DNA of 64,000 bases from an uncultured Polaribacter sp. (GCA_943846595.1 OX044355.1:868001-932000), one strand, 5' to 3'. Positions 35,192-43,558 are shown, counted from the first letter of the stretch. Translations and numbers: made by a program. The notes: generated by a model not told the origin, from the letters alone.

Positions 35192-35521
35192 AATAGCATC
35201 GTTTCAGTCCGCATTATTATAAGAGAACTACTTGTAAGAGGAGAAAGGCATCACAACCTCTTTTCTGGAAAACATAAACCTTTAAACCAAGATTATTTTA
35301 AGACCCTTTGGCGTCGTTTTAAGAGACAATCAAAAACACTTGAACAAGCACAAACATTATACTCTTTTAAACACACTAGTGCTATAGAAATCTTTAAGCG
35401 AACTGGTTCTATAACCAAGCTACAGAAAGCGATGGGACATTCCTCTATAAATATAAGTTTAACCTACTTAAGAGGTTTAGAACTCCCTGAATTAAAGGAG
35501 GAGGATATGCCTATGGTTTGA
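35192..35521 (+). pseudogene. Tyrosine recombinase C-terminal fragment (repeat R0)
   Basis: An open frame without a start encodes about 109 residues of the catalytic half of a tyrosine recombinase: HHNLFSGKHKPLNQDYFKTL, then LYSFKHTSAIEIFKRTG, QKAMGHSSINISLTYLRGLE and ELKEEDMPMV before the stop. The box II histidine, the GHSS histidine and the TYLRG nucleophile tyrosine are present, but the arginine of xFRH reads K. The N-terminal domain and first catalytic arginine are missing. It is the longest of the repeated recombinase tails and the left end of the array. Confidence 0.85.
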
Positions 35522-35535
35522 TGTTAAATATAATA

Positions 35536-36168
35536 TTATTGATTTAATATTTCATCTATTTCATTCAATGTTGTTTTTAATTGCGAGCTATAAAATCTCA
35601 ATTGTGCAAAATGGTAATGCATATCATTTAGAAATTGAAAACGCTGTTTTGTTTCCATATCGGTAAACTTTGACATTCTTAATTGACCACTATACTTTTT
35701 TGTAAAAAAATCCCATCTTTCGTCTGCAATTCTCCCGTTATCTTCCAATCGATTATATCTTGAATTATAAAGTTTTATAATCTTTTGAATTAACTCTTTA
35801 TTATCAAATACTGTTATTTGATTTCCTGAAACAGCAGATTCATAAGAACCAAATATTGGATAAAATGTCCTTTGACTTGTTGAATATATCCTAATTAAAG
35901 AGTCGAGAGATTTCCTGTCGTTATAATATAACTCATCCATTTCATTAATCAAGGTGAGGTATACTTGCCTTTTTGGCTCTATACCATTAATAACTCGCTT
36001 TATAAATTCTTTGTCTTGCTTAAGGTCTTCTTTTACACTTGCTATGAATTTATTTTGTAAACTTATTTGCTTAATATTTTCATTCCAATTATTCAACCAA
36101 AATGAAACGGAAATACCCATTACTATAACCAAAAATTCAAAAGTATATTTTATTATATGTTTTTTCAT
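35536..36168 (-). CDS. DUF6090-like membrane protein, copy 2 (array cargo)
   Basis: The 210-residue product starts MKKHIIKYTFEFLVIVMGIS, with one N-terminal transmembrane helix and a helical domain. It is the cargo between repeats R0 and R1, reading toward R0. Its stop lies 15 bp from the R0 end. CAAATATA at 36185-36192 (TATATTTG on the - strand) sits between its ATG and R1 and is a likely -7 box. Function unknown. Confidence 0.7.
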   Translation of the reverse strand: MKKHIIKYTFEFLVIVMGISVSFWLNNWNENIKQISLQNKFIASVKEDLKQDKEFIKRVINGIEPKRQVYLTLINEMDELYYNDRKSLDSLIRIYSTSQRTFYPIFGSYESAVSGNQITVFDNKELIQKIIKLYNSRYNRLEDNGRIADERWDFFTKKYSGQLRMSKFTDMETKQRFQFLNDMHYHFAQLRFYSSQLKTTLNEIDEILNQ

Positions 36169-36194
36169 ATTGGCTCAATTTACTCAAATATATA

Positions 36195-36267
36195 AAATAT
36201 AAGTTTAACCTATTTACGAGGTTTAGAACTCCCTGAATTAAAGGAAGAGGATATGCCTATGGTTTAA
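36195..36267 (+). repeat. Recombinase-tail repeat R1
   Basis: Translates as ISLTYLRGLELPELKEEDMPMV plus stop, the same subtype as R0 (ELPE). Left end at the helix before the catalytic tyrosine, right end at the stop codon. Confidence 0.85.
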
Positions 36268-36334
36268 TTATTTAAAATTACTTGTTATTTTAAACTAATA
36301 TTCATAAATTTACTACTAACAAATTTATTAAAAT

Positions 36335-36820
36335 ATGAAAAATATATTTCTATTAATGGCTGTAATATTACTTACAGCTTGTCAACAAAAAGTTGAACCA
36401 ACAGTCTCTGACAAAGATATTATTAGTATTTTAAAAGAAAATGCTGTAAATCTTCAAGAAGCTATTCTCACACAAAACTTAGAAGAATTCAATAAGTATG
36501 TTGATAAGAATATAGCTTTTTCAACAGGAGACTCAAACTTGAGCAAATTTTATACAATGAGTTCTGAAAAATTTGACGTTGCACCAGCAGCTAAATGGGG
36601 AGAGTTTAATTTATATGATATCAATGTAGCTCTTTCACCTGATTCAAGAACTGCTGTACTAACCTTTTACGCTAAAGGAGATTACACAGTAGGAGAAGGG
36701 GATAAAGTCGATTATAATACAAGAGCCTCTTCAGTTTGGATTTCAACAGAAAATGGGTGGAAAATAATGCATTCAAGCTGGGCTCCTTTTGGAGGAGGGA
36801 ACGGAATACCTAATAATTAG
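36335..36820 (+). CDS. Lipoprotein of the NTF2-like/DUF4440 type (array cargo)
   Basis: The 161-residue product has a lipoprotein signal (VILLTACQQ) and a body compatible with the NTF2/SnoaL-like cone fold (AVNLQEAILTQNLEEFNKYV near the start, ASSVWISTENGWKIMHSSW near the end). It is the only + strand cargo inside the array, lying between R1 and R2. A hairpin at 36913-36957 follows it. A second protein of this general fold is encoded at 62.3 kb. Substrate or partner unknown. Confidence 0.65.
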   Translation: MKNIFLLMAVILLTACQQKVEPTVSDKDIISILKENAVNLQEAILTQNLEEFNKYVDKNIAFSTGDSNLSKFYTMSSEKFDVAPAAKWGEFNLYDINVALSPDSRTAVLTFYAKGDYTVGEGDKVDYNTRASSVWISTENGWKIMHSSWAPFGGGNGIPNN

Positions 36821-36912
36821 CACAAATTATTAAAGTTGATTGGGAAATGCGGTTAGTAATGAAAGTTATTTTTTCTACAACTGCAAAAAAATAACTTTAT
36901 TTCATACAATAT

Positions 36913-36957
36913 ATATTAAAACAGTTGTGCATTATAAAAGTATAACTGTTTTAATAT
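36913..36957 (+). terminator. Hairpin with perfect 14-bp arms at the left edge of R2
   Basis: ATATTAAAACAGTT (36913-36926) pairs exactly with AACTGTTTTAATAT (36944-36957), with a 17-nt loop and TT beyond. It probably terminates the + strand cargo gene and abuts R2. Confidence 0.6.
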
Positions 36958-36958
36958 T

Positions 36959-37060
36959 TTACAGAAAGCTATGGGACATTCCTCTATAAATGTAAGTTTG
37001 ACTTATTAAAGAGGTTTAGAAATAGCTGAATTAAAGGAAGAAAATATGACTATGGTTTAG
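36959..37060 (+). repeat. Recombinase-tail repeat R2 (longer, broken)
   Basis: Covers the coding stretch from QKAMGHSSINVSLTY to the end, but reads LTY-stop-RG because TTA has become TAA, and has N for D in EEDM and T for P in MPMV. Subtype EIAE. Confidence 0.85.
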
Positions 37061-37073
37061 ATAAATTATTTTA

Positions 37074-37799
37074 CTAAGGTATACTCTTGGAGTATTCTTT
37101 TAAAACTTTAGCTAAATCATCTCTTTCATTACTAAATCTTGAAATTTGATTTTTATAAACAAAGATTCTATTTAACAGATTACTGGAACCAATAAACAAA
37201 TCAATACTTTTATATTTTTCTTTTACTGACTCAATTTTAAAGTAATTATTAATTAGAGAATGATTCTCCTCATTATTATTGTAGTAAAGTGCAAATGGAT
37301 GAATTTTGTTATAATAGTTTAGACTTATCTCGTCAACAATATGATTATTGTCAACAACTCTTTTAGCAATAAACTCATAATAGTTAATGATTTTCTTTTG
37401 AATATTTTGAGGAAAAGAATTAATTTTATTATCTAATAAAAGAGATTTGTATGTTGCATCGGTCATAAAAAAAGTACTATAACCATAAGGAAACCCAACT
37501 TTAATCAATTCGACTACAAGCTCATCATAATCAATCTTTTTTATATTAAATGCTTCAGATACTTCTACAATTTTTTGTGTTGCAATCTTTCCTTCTTCTA
37601 GACCAATTAGTATCGGATTGAATTTTAAGGAATCATTTTTTAAATCATTTAGCAATCCTTTTAAATCATTTTTATGGGAAATCATATTGTTCTTATTACT
37701 ATTCCATTCATTTATCAAAAATGAAATAGAAATTCCTAAAACAATAACAAAAAATTCAAGAGTGTATTTTATAGCATACTTTTTAAATTCTTTCGACAT
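37074..37799 (-). CDS. DUF6090-like membrane protein, copy 3 (array cargo)
   Basis: The 241-residue product starts MSKEFKKYAIKYTLEFFVIV and continues LGISISFLINEW, with one transmembrane helix and a helical domain. It lies between R2 and R3, its stop 13 bp from the R2 end. The - strand -7 box TATATTTG (37813-37820) directly abuts R3. Function unknown. Confidence 0.7.
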   Translation of the reverse strand: MSKEFKKYAIKYTLEFFVIVLGISISFLINEWNSNKNNMISHKNDLKGLLNDLKNDSLKFNPILIGLEEGKIATQKIVEVSEAFNIKKIDYDELVVELIKVGFPYGYSTFFMTDATYKSLLLDNKINSFPQNIQKKIINYYEFIAKRVVDNNHIVDEISLNYYNKIHPFALYYNNNEENHSLINNYFKIESVKEKYKSIDLFIGSSNLLNRIFVYKNQISRFSNERDDLAKVLKEYSKSIP

Positions 37800-37820
37800 A
37801 ATATCTTTTTACCAAATATA

Positions 37821-37895
37821 ATAAATGTAAGTTTAACCTATTTACTAGGTTTAGAGATAGCTGAATTAAAAGAAAAATATATGACTATGGTTTAG
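37821..37895 (+). repeat. Recombinase-tail repeat R3
   Basis: Translates as NVSLTYLLGLEIAELKEKYMTMV plus stop: R of LRG has become L and EEDMP is degraded. Its stop region supplies the stop codon of the next - strand gene (37892-37894). Confidence 0.85.
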
Positions 37896-38293
37896 TTACA
37901 CTCAGAATTTAATCTGAATAAACTATATTCAGGCGTTTCAAAATATGCTTCACCTCCATCACATTCAAAAGCAACAGGAGATACTAATTCATTGCCAAAA
38001 TGTAAATCAACAGTCAGAACATTATTTTCAAATGTGTAAGGATTGGTTGTTGGTATATGATTTCCATCATTAGCTTCATATGAGTTAAATAACGCATTAC
38101 AATCACCTTCAACACAATAATAAGTGTATCGTAACCCATCTTTATAAAGATACATTGTATTTCCCTCTGGTATCATTCCTTCGATAAGCCATTTACCTTC
38201 AATTGAATAATCTGCTACTGGCAAACTTTCTGAATCATTTTCACAACTCATAATGAGAAAAGCAAATAATAATGGTAATAATAATTTTTTCAT
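37892..38293 (-). CDS. Small lipoprotein, lipocalin-like (array cargo)
   Basis: The 133-residue product has a lipoprotein signal (FLIMSCENDSE) and a short beta-rich body (YSIEGKWLIEG, then FECDGGEAYFETPEYSLFRL) with conserved cysteines, ending SECN. It resembles the lipoprotein at 46.7 kb in signal, order of motifs and C-terminus, so the two are paralogues in separate cargo units. The stop codon TAA is provided by repeat R3. The -7 box TATATTTG is at 38311-38318. Confidence 0.7.
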   Translation of the reverse strand: MKKLLLPLLFAFLIMSCENDSESLPVADYSIEGKWLIEGMIPEGNTMYLYKDGLRYTYYCVEGDCNALFNSYEANDGNHIPTTNPYTFENNVLTVDLHFGNELVSPVAFECDGGEAYFETPEYSLFRLNSECN

Positions 38294-38330
38294 AATTTAG
38301 TTTTGTTTAACAAATATATTAAATTAAATT

Positions 38331-38396
38331 AAATAACCCTACTTTCAAGGTTTAGAAATAGCTGAATTAAAGGAAGAGGATATGCCTATGGTTTAG
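38331..38396 (+). repeat. Recombinase-tail repeat R4 (5' degenerate)
   Basis: The part from GGTTTAG (38349) onward is intact (GLEIAELKEEDMPMV plus stop). The part before it is diverged (ATAACCCTACTTTCAA). Confidence 0.8.
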
Positions 38397-39084
38397 TTAC
38401 CAATAAATTTTCTGACAAGAGCTTCTTAATCTTAATTAAAGCTGTCTTGTATCTTTTTAATCCATTATTTTTTAATATCATTGAAACTTTTTTTTCGTGT
38501 ATAATGGATTGAAGAGTTAATTCTGTATCAATTATTTTTTTTAACTCAAAAATATAATTTTCACTTTGTTCGCTAAACTGTCCTTCTAAAAAATACTTAG
38601 GGTAATTAAGTTGAAAATAATCTACAATCTTTTTTTTAGCTATATTTTCATCATCAATATTAGATTGTATATGATAAAGATGTTGATTATGTATTTTGCT
38701 CAATTCCTCTTTTAATTCAGTAGATTTTATAAGCCCTAAATTACCATCACCAACTAAAGAATTATAAACAGAGTTTGGCGGTGTAAATCCTCTATAATTA
38801 AATAAAGAAACAGTAACCCTTTTTAGTAATTTCAAACTATCTGAATTATAATTTTTTTTTTGAAGCGCTGTTATAGTTTCAGTATCAGAAAAAAAAGCTA
38901 TTTCTCTTTCTTGGATATATTCTTCAATTTCTTTAACTTCATTTAATAGATTTTGTTGAATACTGATAGATAGAATTTCTAAATCTCTGGATTTACTTAA
39001 CTCTGAAAAATAAAAAGAAACCGAAACCCCTAATACAATAACTAAAAATTCTAATGAGTACCTAATTATATATTTTTTCTTCAT
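38386..39084 (-). CDS. DUF6090-like membrane protein, copy 4 (array cargo)
   Basis: The 232-residue product starts MKKKYIIRYSLEFLVIVLG, almost identical in its first 20 residues to copy 5, then diverges. One transmembrane helix and a long helical body are visible. Its last residues TKP and its stop TAG are encoded by the antisense strand of repeat R4, so cargo and repeat are fused at the coding level. The -7 box TATATTTG is at 39101-39108, beside R5. Confidence 0.7.
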   Translation of the reverse strand: MKKKYIIRYSLEFLVIVLGVSVSFYFSELSKSRDLEILSISIQQNLLNEVKEIEEYIQEREIAFFSDTETITALQKKNYNSDSLKLLKRVTVSLFNYRGFTPPNSVYNSLVGDGNLGLIKSTELKEELSKIHNQHLYHIQSNIDDENIAKKKIVDYFQLNYPKYFLEGQFSEQSENYIFELKKIIDTELTLQSIIHEKKVSMILKNNGLKRYKTALIKIKKLLSENLLVTKP

Positions 39085-39109
39085 AATAAGTTAGTTTATT
39101 CAAATATAA

Positions 39110-39183
39110 TAAATGTAAGTTTAACCTATTTAAGAGGTTTAGAAATAGCTGAATTAAAGTAAGAAGATATGCTTATGGTTTAG
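39110..39183 (+). repeat. Recombinase-tail repeat R5
   Basis: NVSLTYLRGLEIAELK, then an in-frame TAA (AAGTAAGAAG) before the terminal part, so it cannot encode a complete tail. Confidence 0.85.
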
Positions 39184-39245
39184 TCGTAAGGTGTTTTAAT
39201 TAATTTCATAATAACTATTTCATTATAAATTAATTATCAGGATTT

Positions 39246-39929
39246 TTAAATTTCATTTTTTATTAATTCTACTAAAATACTATCACTTTTAATTAAAACT
39301 TTAATTCTTTTTTTATAGAACTCGTGATAAAACTTTTTATCCTTTAACCTCTCTATGTTAAATAGAGATATTTTTTTATTCCCCATAAAAATTCTTCCTG
39401 CAGGAAATCCTAATTCATTAAGACTTTCATTTTCTAATATTGTATTTTTAAATAAGATACCCTCTAACTCTCTATTTTTAGAAATTATTACATCTCCTAA
39501 CTGTTTGTAAAATCCGTGTGAGCTATATTTATTTTGTAATGCTAAAACCACCTCTTCTAATTCAATAAGTTCTATTAATCCTGAATTTTGAAGCGCTCTA
39601 TATTCTTCTTGATTGTCGACAAAAATTGTACCTAACGAGATAGCATTGGTAAGATGAAATCCAATTGAATCTTTTGGTTTATTTAATAGTTGAGAGTTAT
39701 TATTAACAATCCATTCTATTGATTTAGAAGCTATATTATGAGCTTTATAATTATATTTCATATCAGCAATATCTACTTTAATGTTTTTGCTGATTCTTGT
39801 TAAAGATTGATTCTTTAAACTTTGCTTATAATTGTTAGCATTCCTTTTTTCAATATAGAACGATAGTGAAATCCCTAATACAATAACTAAAAACTCTAAT
39901 GAATACCTGATGATATATTTTTTCTTCAT
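39246..39929 (-). CDS. DUF6090-like membrane protein, copy 5 (array cargo)
   Basis: The 227-residue product starts MKKKYIIRYSLEFLVIVLG as copy 4 does, followed by a different helical body. The stop lies 63 bp from the R5 end. The -7 box TATATTTG at 39946-39953 abuts R6. The shared leader and promoter with unrelated bodies suggest past recombination between units. Confidence 0.7.
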   Translation of the reverse strand: MKKKYIIRYSLEFLVIVLGISLSFYIEKRNANNYKQSLKNQSLTRISKNIKVDIADMKYNYKAHNIASKSIEWIVNNNSQLLNKPKDSIGFHLTNAISLGTIFVDNQEEYRALQNSGLIELIELEEVVLALQNKYSSHGFYKQLGDVIISKNRELEGILFKNTILENESLNELGFPAGRIFMGNKKISLFNIERLKDKKFYHEFYKKRIKVLIKSDSILVELIKNEI

Positions 39930-39955
39930 AATAAGTTAGTTTACTCAAATATAAG

Positions 39956-40028
39956 AAATGTAAGTCTAACCTACTTAAGAGGTTTAGAACTCCCTGAATT
40001 GAAGGAAGAGGATATGCCTATGGTTTAG
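39956..40028 (+). repeat. Recombinase-tail repeat R6
   Basis: NVSLTYLRGLELPELKEEDMPMV plus stop, ELPE subtype like R0 and R1. Intact frame. Confidence 0.87.
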
Positions 40029-40058
40029 GTACTCATAATATTATATATTTGTGGTTTA

Positions 40059-40394
40059 TCACAACGCTGTTAGTGATAAAAGGACTCCAATCGCAAGAAC
40101 TCCTATTAATAACGAAAGATATGTACCTCCAGCTGTTTTCCAAATTGAAAACTTTCTAACTTTCACTTCATAAATTTCATCCACAGAAATTTCTTGTAGT
40201 TGCCCATTAGTATCTACAGTCAATGTTTGCTCATTTTTAGAAACTAAGGTTCCTTTAATATTTATTCCTCCAATACCCTTTACCTCAACCTTTTGTTTTT
40301 TTTCAATTGGAATACGATTATAGTCTACTGTCTTATAACTAAAACAACTTTGAAACAAAATTAAAAATGATAGTAATAGAGAACTTTTTTTCAT
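40059..40394 (-). CDS. Small lipoprotein with C-terminal membrane helix (array cargo)
   Basis: The 111-residue product has a lipoprotein-type signal (LILFQSCFSYK), a short beta-rich stretch (VEVKGIGGINIKGTLVSK) and a C-terminal hydrophobic segment (LSLLIGVLAIGVLLSL). It lies between R6 and R7. Unlike most cargo it lacks a TATATTTG box at the right edge. Function unknown. Confidence 0.6.
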   Translation of the reverse strand: MKKSSLLLSFLILFQSCFSYKTVDYNRIPIEKKQKVEVKGIGGINIKGTLVSKNEQTLTVDTNGQLQEISVDEIYEVKVRKFSIWKTAGGTYLSLLIGVLAIGVLLSLTAL

Positions 40395-40470
40395 AATTAT
40401 ATTAATGTATTTTAAATTGCAATTTACAATTAATTATGTGTTAATAAAAAAATTACTCTCGTATAAATTA

Positions 40471-40537
40471 AATTTTAAACTACTTAAGAGGTTTAAAAAT
40501 AACAGAATTAAAAGAGGAGGATATACCTATTTTTTAA
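40471..40537 (+). repeat. Recombinase-tail repeat R7 (diverged)
   Basis: Reads LLKRFKNNRIKRGGYT in one frame, but in the tail frame retains YLRGLKITELKEEDIPIF plus stop. More substitutions than its neighbours. Confidence 0.75.
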
Positions 40538-41240
40538 TTTCTAAATCGATTAGAATTATTGACTCTCTGTATATAATAAGCATTTCCTCCAATAGCACTT
40601 TGTAATAAGAAGAATAGGCTAAAGAATTGTTTATCACTTCATAAAACCTATTGGATAAGTAAAAAGATTTATTGAAGTGATAGCTTTCAATTTTATTAGT
40701 GGCCGTTAGAGCTTTTTCTCCATATAAATTTCTTTTAATCCTAAATTTATCATCAATTAATGGTATGTTAACTGTATAAACTATTTTATCTATTAAGTTA
40801 CTTGTTGATTCGTTTCTTGCTCTTAAATGATTAAAAATTTCAATTAAATTATTTTTTAGTTTATAATTTTCAATTAATTCAATATTTCCTGTTGAAATCA
40901 TTTGATTAAAAATTCCATTTCGAGACATAAAAGTCCTTCCAACTTGGCCTTTTTGATATTCATTAAAAAATTCATCATCACTAAGAATTTTATGATTAGA
41001 ATCTATATCATCCCTAATTAGGTTCCAGCTTTTTAAAATTATTTCCTTTTCAGCTATATAACTATATATCTGTAATGTGTCTTGAATCATACTGTTTGAA
41101 AGGTCTTTTAGCAAGATATTCTTTCTCTCTTTCATATTTTTTTCACGATTTACGTCAGTTATATAAAAAGATAAAAAAACGGATAAAAAAACTATTGAGC
41201 CTTCAATTATATATTTGATTAAAGTATTTGACTTTTTCAT
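40527..41240 (-). CDS. DUF6090-like membrane protein, copy 6 (array cargo, diverged)
   Basis: The 237-residue product starts MKKSNTLIKYIIEGSIVFLS and continues VFLSFYITD, matching the membrane-anchor layout but with a more distant motif. Its C-terminal EIKK and stop TAG are encoded antisense to R7. The -7 box TATATTTG lies at 41260-41267, followed by a type-B-like stretch. Function unknown. Confidence 0.6.
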   Translation of the reverse strand: MKKSNTLIKYIIEGSIVFLSVFLSFYITDVNREKNMKERKNILLKDLSNSMIQDTLQIYSYIAEKEIILKSWNLIRDDIDSNHKILSDDEFFNEYQKGQVGRTFMSRNGIFNQMISTGNIELIENYKLKNNLIEIFNHLRARNESTSNLIDKIVYTVNIPLIDDKFRIKRNLYGEKALTATNKIESYHFNKSFYLSNRFYEVINNSLAYSSYYKVLLEEMLIIYRESIILIDLEIKK

Positions 41241-41261
41241 TTTGGTTTTTTAATTTACTCA

Positions 41262-41325
41262 AATATAATTAATTTCTATCTACTGAACTTATGGATAATA
41301 GGAGATTAACTATTTTAAATTTAGA
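41262..41325. repeat. Partial type B repeat inside the array
   Basis: AATATAATTAATTTCT, CTGAACTTAT and GATTAACT align in order with the left half of the type B repeats at 47.6-49.7 kb. The terminator half is missing. Confidence 0.55.
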
Positions 41326-41330
41326 TGGAC

Positions 41331-41453
41331 AGGTTCTATAACCAAGCTACAGAAAGCTATGGGACATTCATCTATAAATGTAAGTTTAACCTACTTACGA
41401 GGTTAGGTTTAGAAATAGCTGAACTGAAGGAGGAGGATATGCCTATGGTTTAG
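41331..41453 (+). repeat. Recombinase-tail repeat R8a
   Basis: A long copy starting in the G-S-I-T-K-L-Q region: GSITKLQKAMGHSSINVSLTYLR, then a 5-bp insertion (GGTTAGGTTTAG) that breaks the frame, then EIAELKEEDMPMV and stop. Confidence 0.85.
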
Positions 41454-41495
41454 AAGTCCCTGAATTGAAAGAAGAGGATATGCCGATTGTTTTAA
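41447..41495 (+). repeat. Recombinase-tail repeat R8b, fused directly to R8a
   Basis: Begins at the internal GGTTTAG motif, which is shared with the terminal GGTTTAG of R8a: GLEVPELKEEDMPIV, then an extra T removes the stop. No cargo lies between R8a and R8b. Confidence 0.8.
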
Positions 41496-41505
41496 TTGTT
41501 GTTGT

Positions 41506-42018
41506 TTAATTTCCTTCTAAATCCTCATAAATACCTTCATCAACTTCAGAACCTGATGTCAAAATTGAGTTCATATAATCTCTAAATTCCAAAAAGAAAT
41601 GAGATTCTCTATTCTTCCAATATTCCTGCCATCCGGGTTGGTTTTTTATGGCACTTATAGAGGCAGTAAGAGATTCTTGAACATTCTGGTCAAGAGTACC
41701 CTCATTAGCTAAATAATAATTATTTTGAAACGACAAGATTAAGCCGTGCAATAATATAGTAGCTTGGAATTTTTCAGCAGCAGTAGTTATACTTTTTGGG
41801 TCCTTTATATAATCCCAAAGAAGTTGGCTTGATTGTTTACTGTTTCCGGTTTCAGTATACCAAGAAACAGTTATTGCATTTGCAGCATTTGCAGTAGCAG
41901 ATTTTGTTGCTGTAGTATTTTCTTTAAACTGAACACCGACAAAAATTAGTGATACAAATAAAGCAACACCACCAATTATTTCAGTTATTAATGCAATTTT
42001 TTTTAAAGAGTATTTCAT
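41506..42018 (-). CDS. Hypothetical membrane-anchored protein (array cargo)
   Basis: The 170-residue product has an N-terminal transmembrane helix (IALITEIIGGVALFVSLIFVG) followed by VQFKENTTATKSATANA and a soluble helical domain with several tryptophans. Proteins with this layout occur in marine bacteria as uncharacterised genes. It is not DUF6090-like. It lies 10 bp from R8b. No TATATTTG box is seen upstream. Confidence 0.65.
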   Translation of the reverse strand: MKYSLKKIALITEIIGGVALFVSLIFVGVQFKENTTATKSATANAANAITVSWYTETGNSKQSSQLLWDYIKDPKSITTAAEKFQATILLHGLILSFQNNYYLANEGTLDQNVQESLTASISAIKNQPGWQEYWKNRESHFFLEFRDYMNSILTSGSEVDEGIYEDLEGN

Positions 42019-42025
42019 AATTAAA

Positions 42026-42083
42026 TTATTTAAGAGATTTAGAGATTGCTGAATTAAAGGAAGAAGATGTGCCTATGGTTTAG
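42026..42083 (+). repeat. Recombinase-tail repeat R9
   Basis: YLRDLEIAELKEEDVPMV plus stop: short copy, G of LRGLE changed to D, M of EEDM to V. Confidence 0.8.
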
Positions 42084-42084
42084 A

Positions 42085-42888
42085 TTATTTATTTAATTCA
42101 ATCTCTAAACTCTTTATCAAGTTTCTTGTATCACTTTCTGATTTTTGAGCAAAATCTATCTGTAGATTAGCAAGAAACATCCTAAAACTAACCACATTTA
42201 TTAGATTTAGAGATTTGTCTAATCTATTCAATTCTTTCTGAACTTGCTCAATAAATCTATTTGATTTTTGCAGTTTGTAGTTTTCAATATCAAATACTGT
42301 CGATTCTTCTCTCAACTCTTTACTAAAAGATTTCGTTTGAAAAAAAGTAAGCTCGATTAACTTATTATTTACTAATTGGTCTACTAAGTAGGTATTATTA
42401 TCTGTTGTATTTTTACTAAACCAAGATATATCCTTGTAATAGATTAAAATTTCCTCTTTAAGATTTCTGTTACTTATAAGGTCTATTTTACCAGTATTTT
42501 CAATGGTTTGGTAGGTAGGTTTAGTTGGAAGAAAAGCACTTCTAATCATTAAATCATTTATAGAAGCCAAAAACTCATCGTCTACTAAAAAGCCATCATT
42601 ACTGTCATAGTTTTTAAGAATTTCAGTTCCACTATTTATCCAAATATTTTGCATTGTTTTATGACTGTCTAAATTGTCTAATTCTAACATTAGGTCTTTT
42701 TTTAGATTATTAAGAATCACTTTTTCTACTTGATTGTTAAGTCTATTCGTGTTCCAATTGTTAATAGAAAGTGCAATTAAAATTCCAATAACTACAAGCA
42801 CGATTTCGCCAAAAGCATATTTAAAATATTTTCCAGTATTCTTTTTCTCCATAAGGTCGTATCGTTTTTTTCTAAAGAATTTTATCAT
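42085..42888 (-). CDS. DUF6090 family protein, copy 7 (array cargo)
   Basis: The 267-residue product has the classic DUF6090 start (MIKFFRKKRYDLM, then GEIVLVVIGILIALSINNWN), one transmembrane helix, and a body with NLKKDLMLELDNL and SAFLPTKPTYQTIENTGKID. This is the clearest family member and anchors the assignment of the other six. The stop is 1 bp from the R9 end. Function of the family is unknown. Confidence 0.82.
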   Translation of the reverse strand: MIKFFRKKRYDLMEKKNTGKYFKYAFGEIVLVVIGILIALSINNWNTNRLNNQVEKVILNNLKKDLMLELDNLDSHKTMQNIWINSGTEILKNYDSNDGFLVDDEFLASINDLMIRSAFLPTKPTYQTIENTGKIDLISNRNLKEEILIYYKDISWFSKNTTDNNTYLVDQLVNNKLIELTFFQTKSFSKELREESTVFDIENYKLQKSNRFIEQVQKELNRLDKSLNLINVVSFRMFLANLQIDFAQKSESDTRNLIKSLEIELNK

Positions 42889-42892
42889 TGGT

Positions 42893-42913
42893 TTGAATAT
42901 TCCTATGGTTTAA
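42893..42913 (+). repeat. Recombinase-tail remnant R10
   Basis: Only the last 20 bp remain (GAATATTCCTATGGTTTAA), but it still provides the stop codon of the next - strand gene. Confidence 0.65.
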
Positions 42914-43334
42914 TCTTAAAGCTGTTAAATTGTTGTACTAATTCTTTTTTATATGCAGGTCTTAAAACCTCTATTAAAATTAATTCACTCTCACCTGCAT
43001 TAAAGATTCTAACACGAGTATTTTTGGGAATAACAAATCCATTGCCGCTAACAATTCGTTCTTCGCTGTTTTCATATTCTAATCCAAGTAGTCCTTTTAA
43101 TACAATTCCACTAATTTCAAACTGAGCTTCAATAATTGGTTCTGTCCATCCAAATGGGGCGTTCATTTTAAAAAAGCCCAATTTATCCGATTGGGTATAA
43201 TCATATATAACACGTTCTATATTGTCTTGTATTAATAACTTTTTTGCAATAACAGTACTTTTTCCTGTTTCATTTTTACTTTGTGAGTATGAAGTAAGGG
43301 ATATAAGTAGCAATAGACAAAGTAAATTCTTCAT
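42903..43334 (-). CDS. Exported small cupin-like protein (array cargo)
   Basis: The 143-residue product has a signal peptide (SLTSYSQ) and a beta-rich body. GNGFVIPKNTRVRIFNAGESELILIEVLRP resembles the second cupin motif, although the metal-binding histidines are not evident. The last residues KP and the stop TAG come from repeat R10. The relation to cupins is tentative. Confidence 0.6.
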   Translation of the reverse strand: MKNLLCLLLLISLTSYSQSKNETGKSTVIAKKLLIQDNIERVIYDYTQSDKLGFFKMNAPFGWTEPIIEAQFEISGIVLKGLLGLEYENSEERIVSGNGFVIPKNTRVRIFNAGESELILIEVLRPAYKKELVQQFNSFKIKP

Positions 43335-43445
43335 AATTATTGATGTAGTTTAAAATTCACTTTATATTTATAAAATTCAATATTGGTTGTTACAGATAAA
43401 GCCCTGCGTATTTTTAAGTCTTCCTCAGAGCCTATTATAACTCCC

Positions 43446-43508
43446 TTGACTTCTTGATGAGGTTTAGAAATAGTAGAATTGAAGGAAGAAGATATGCCTA
43501 TGGTTTAA
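43446..43508 (+). repeat. Recombinase-tail repeat R11
   Basis: Diverged before GGTTTAG (ACTTCTTGATGA), then GLEIVELKEEDMPMV plus stop. EIVE subtype, unique in the window. Confidence 0.8.
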
Positions 43509-43558
43509 AATCAGACATCAATCAAATGCCAACAGAGTTTCAGATTGAGATTATTAAG

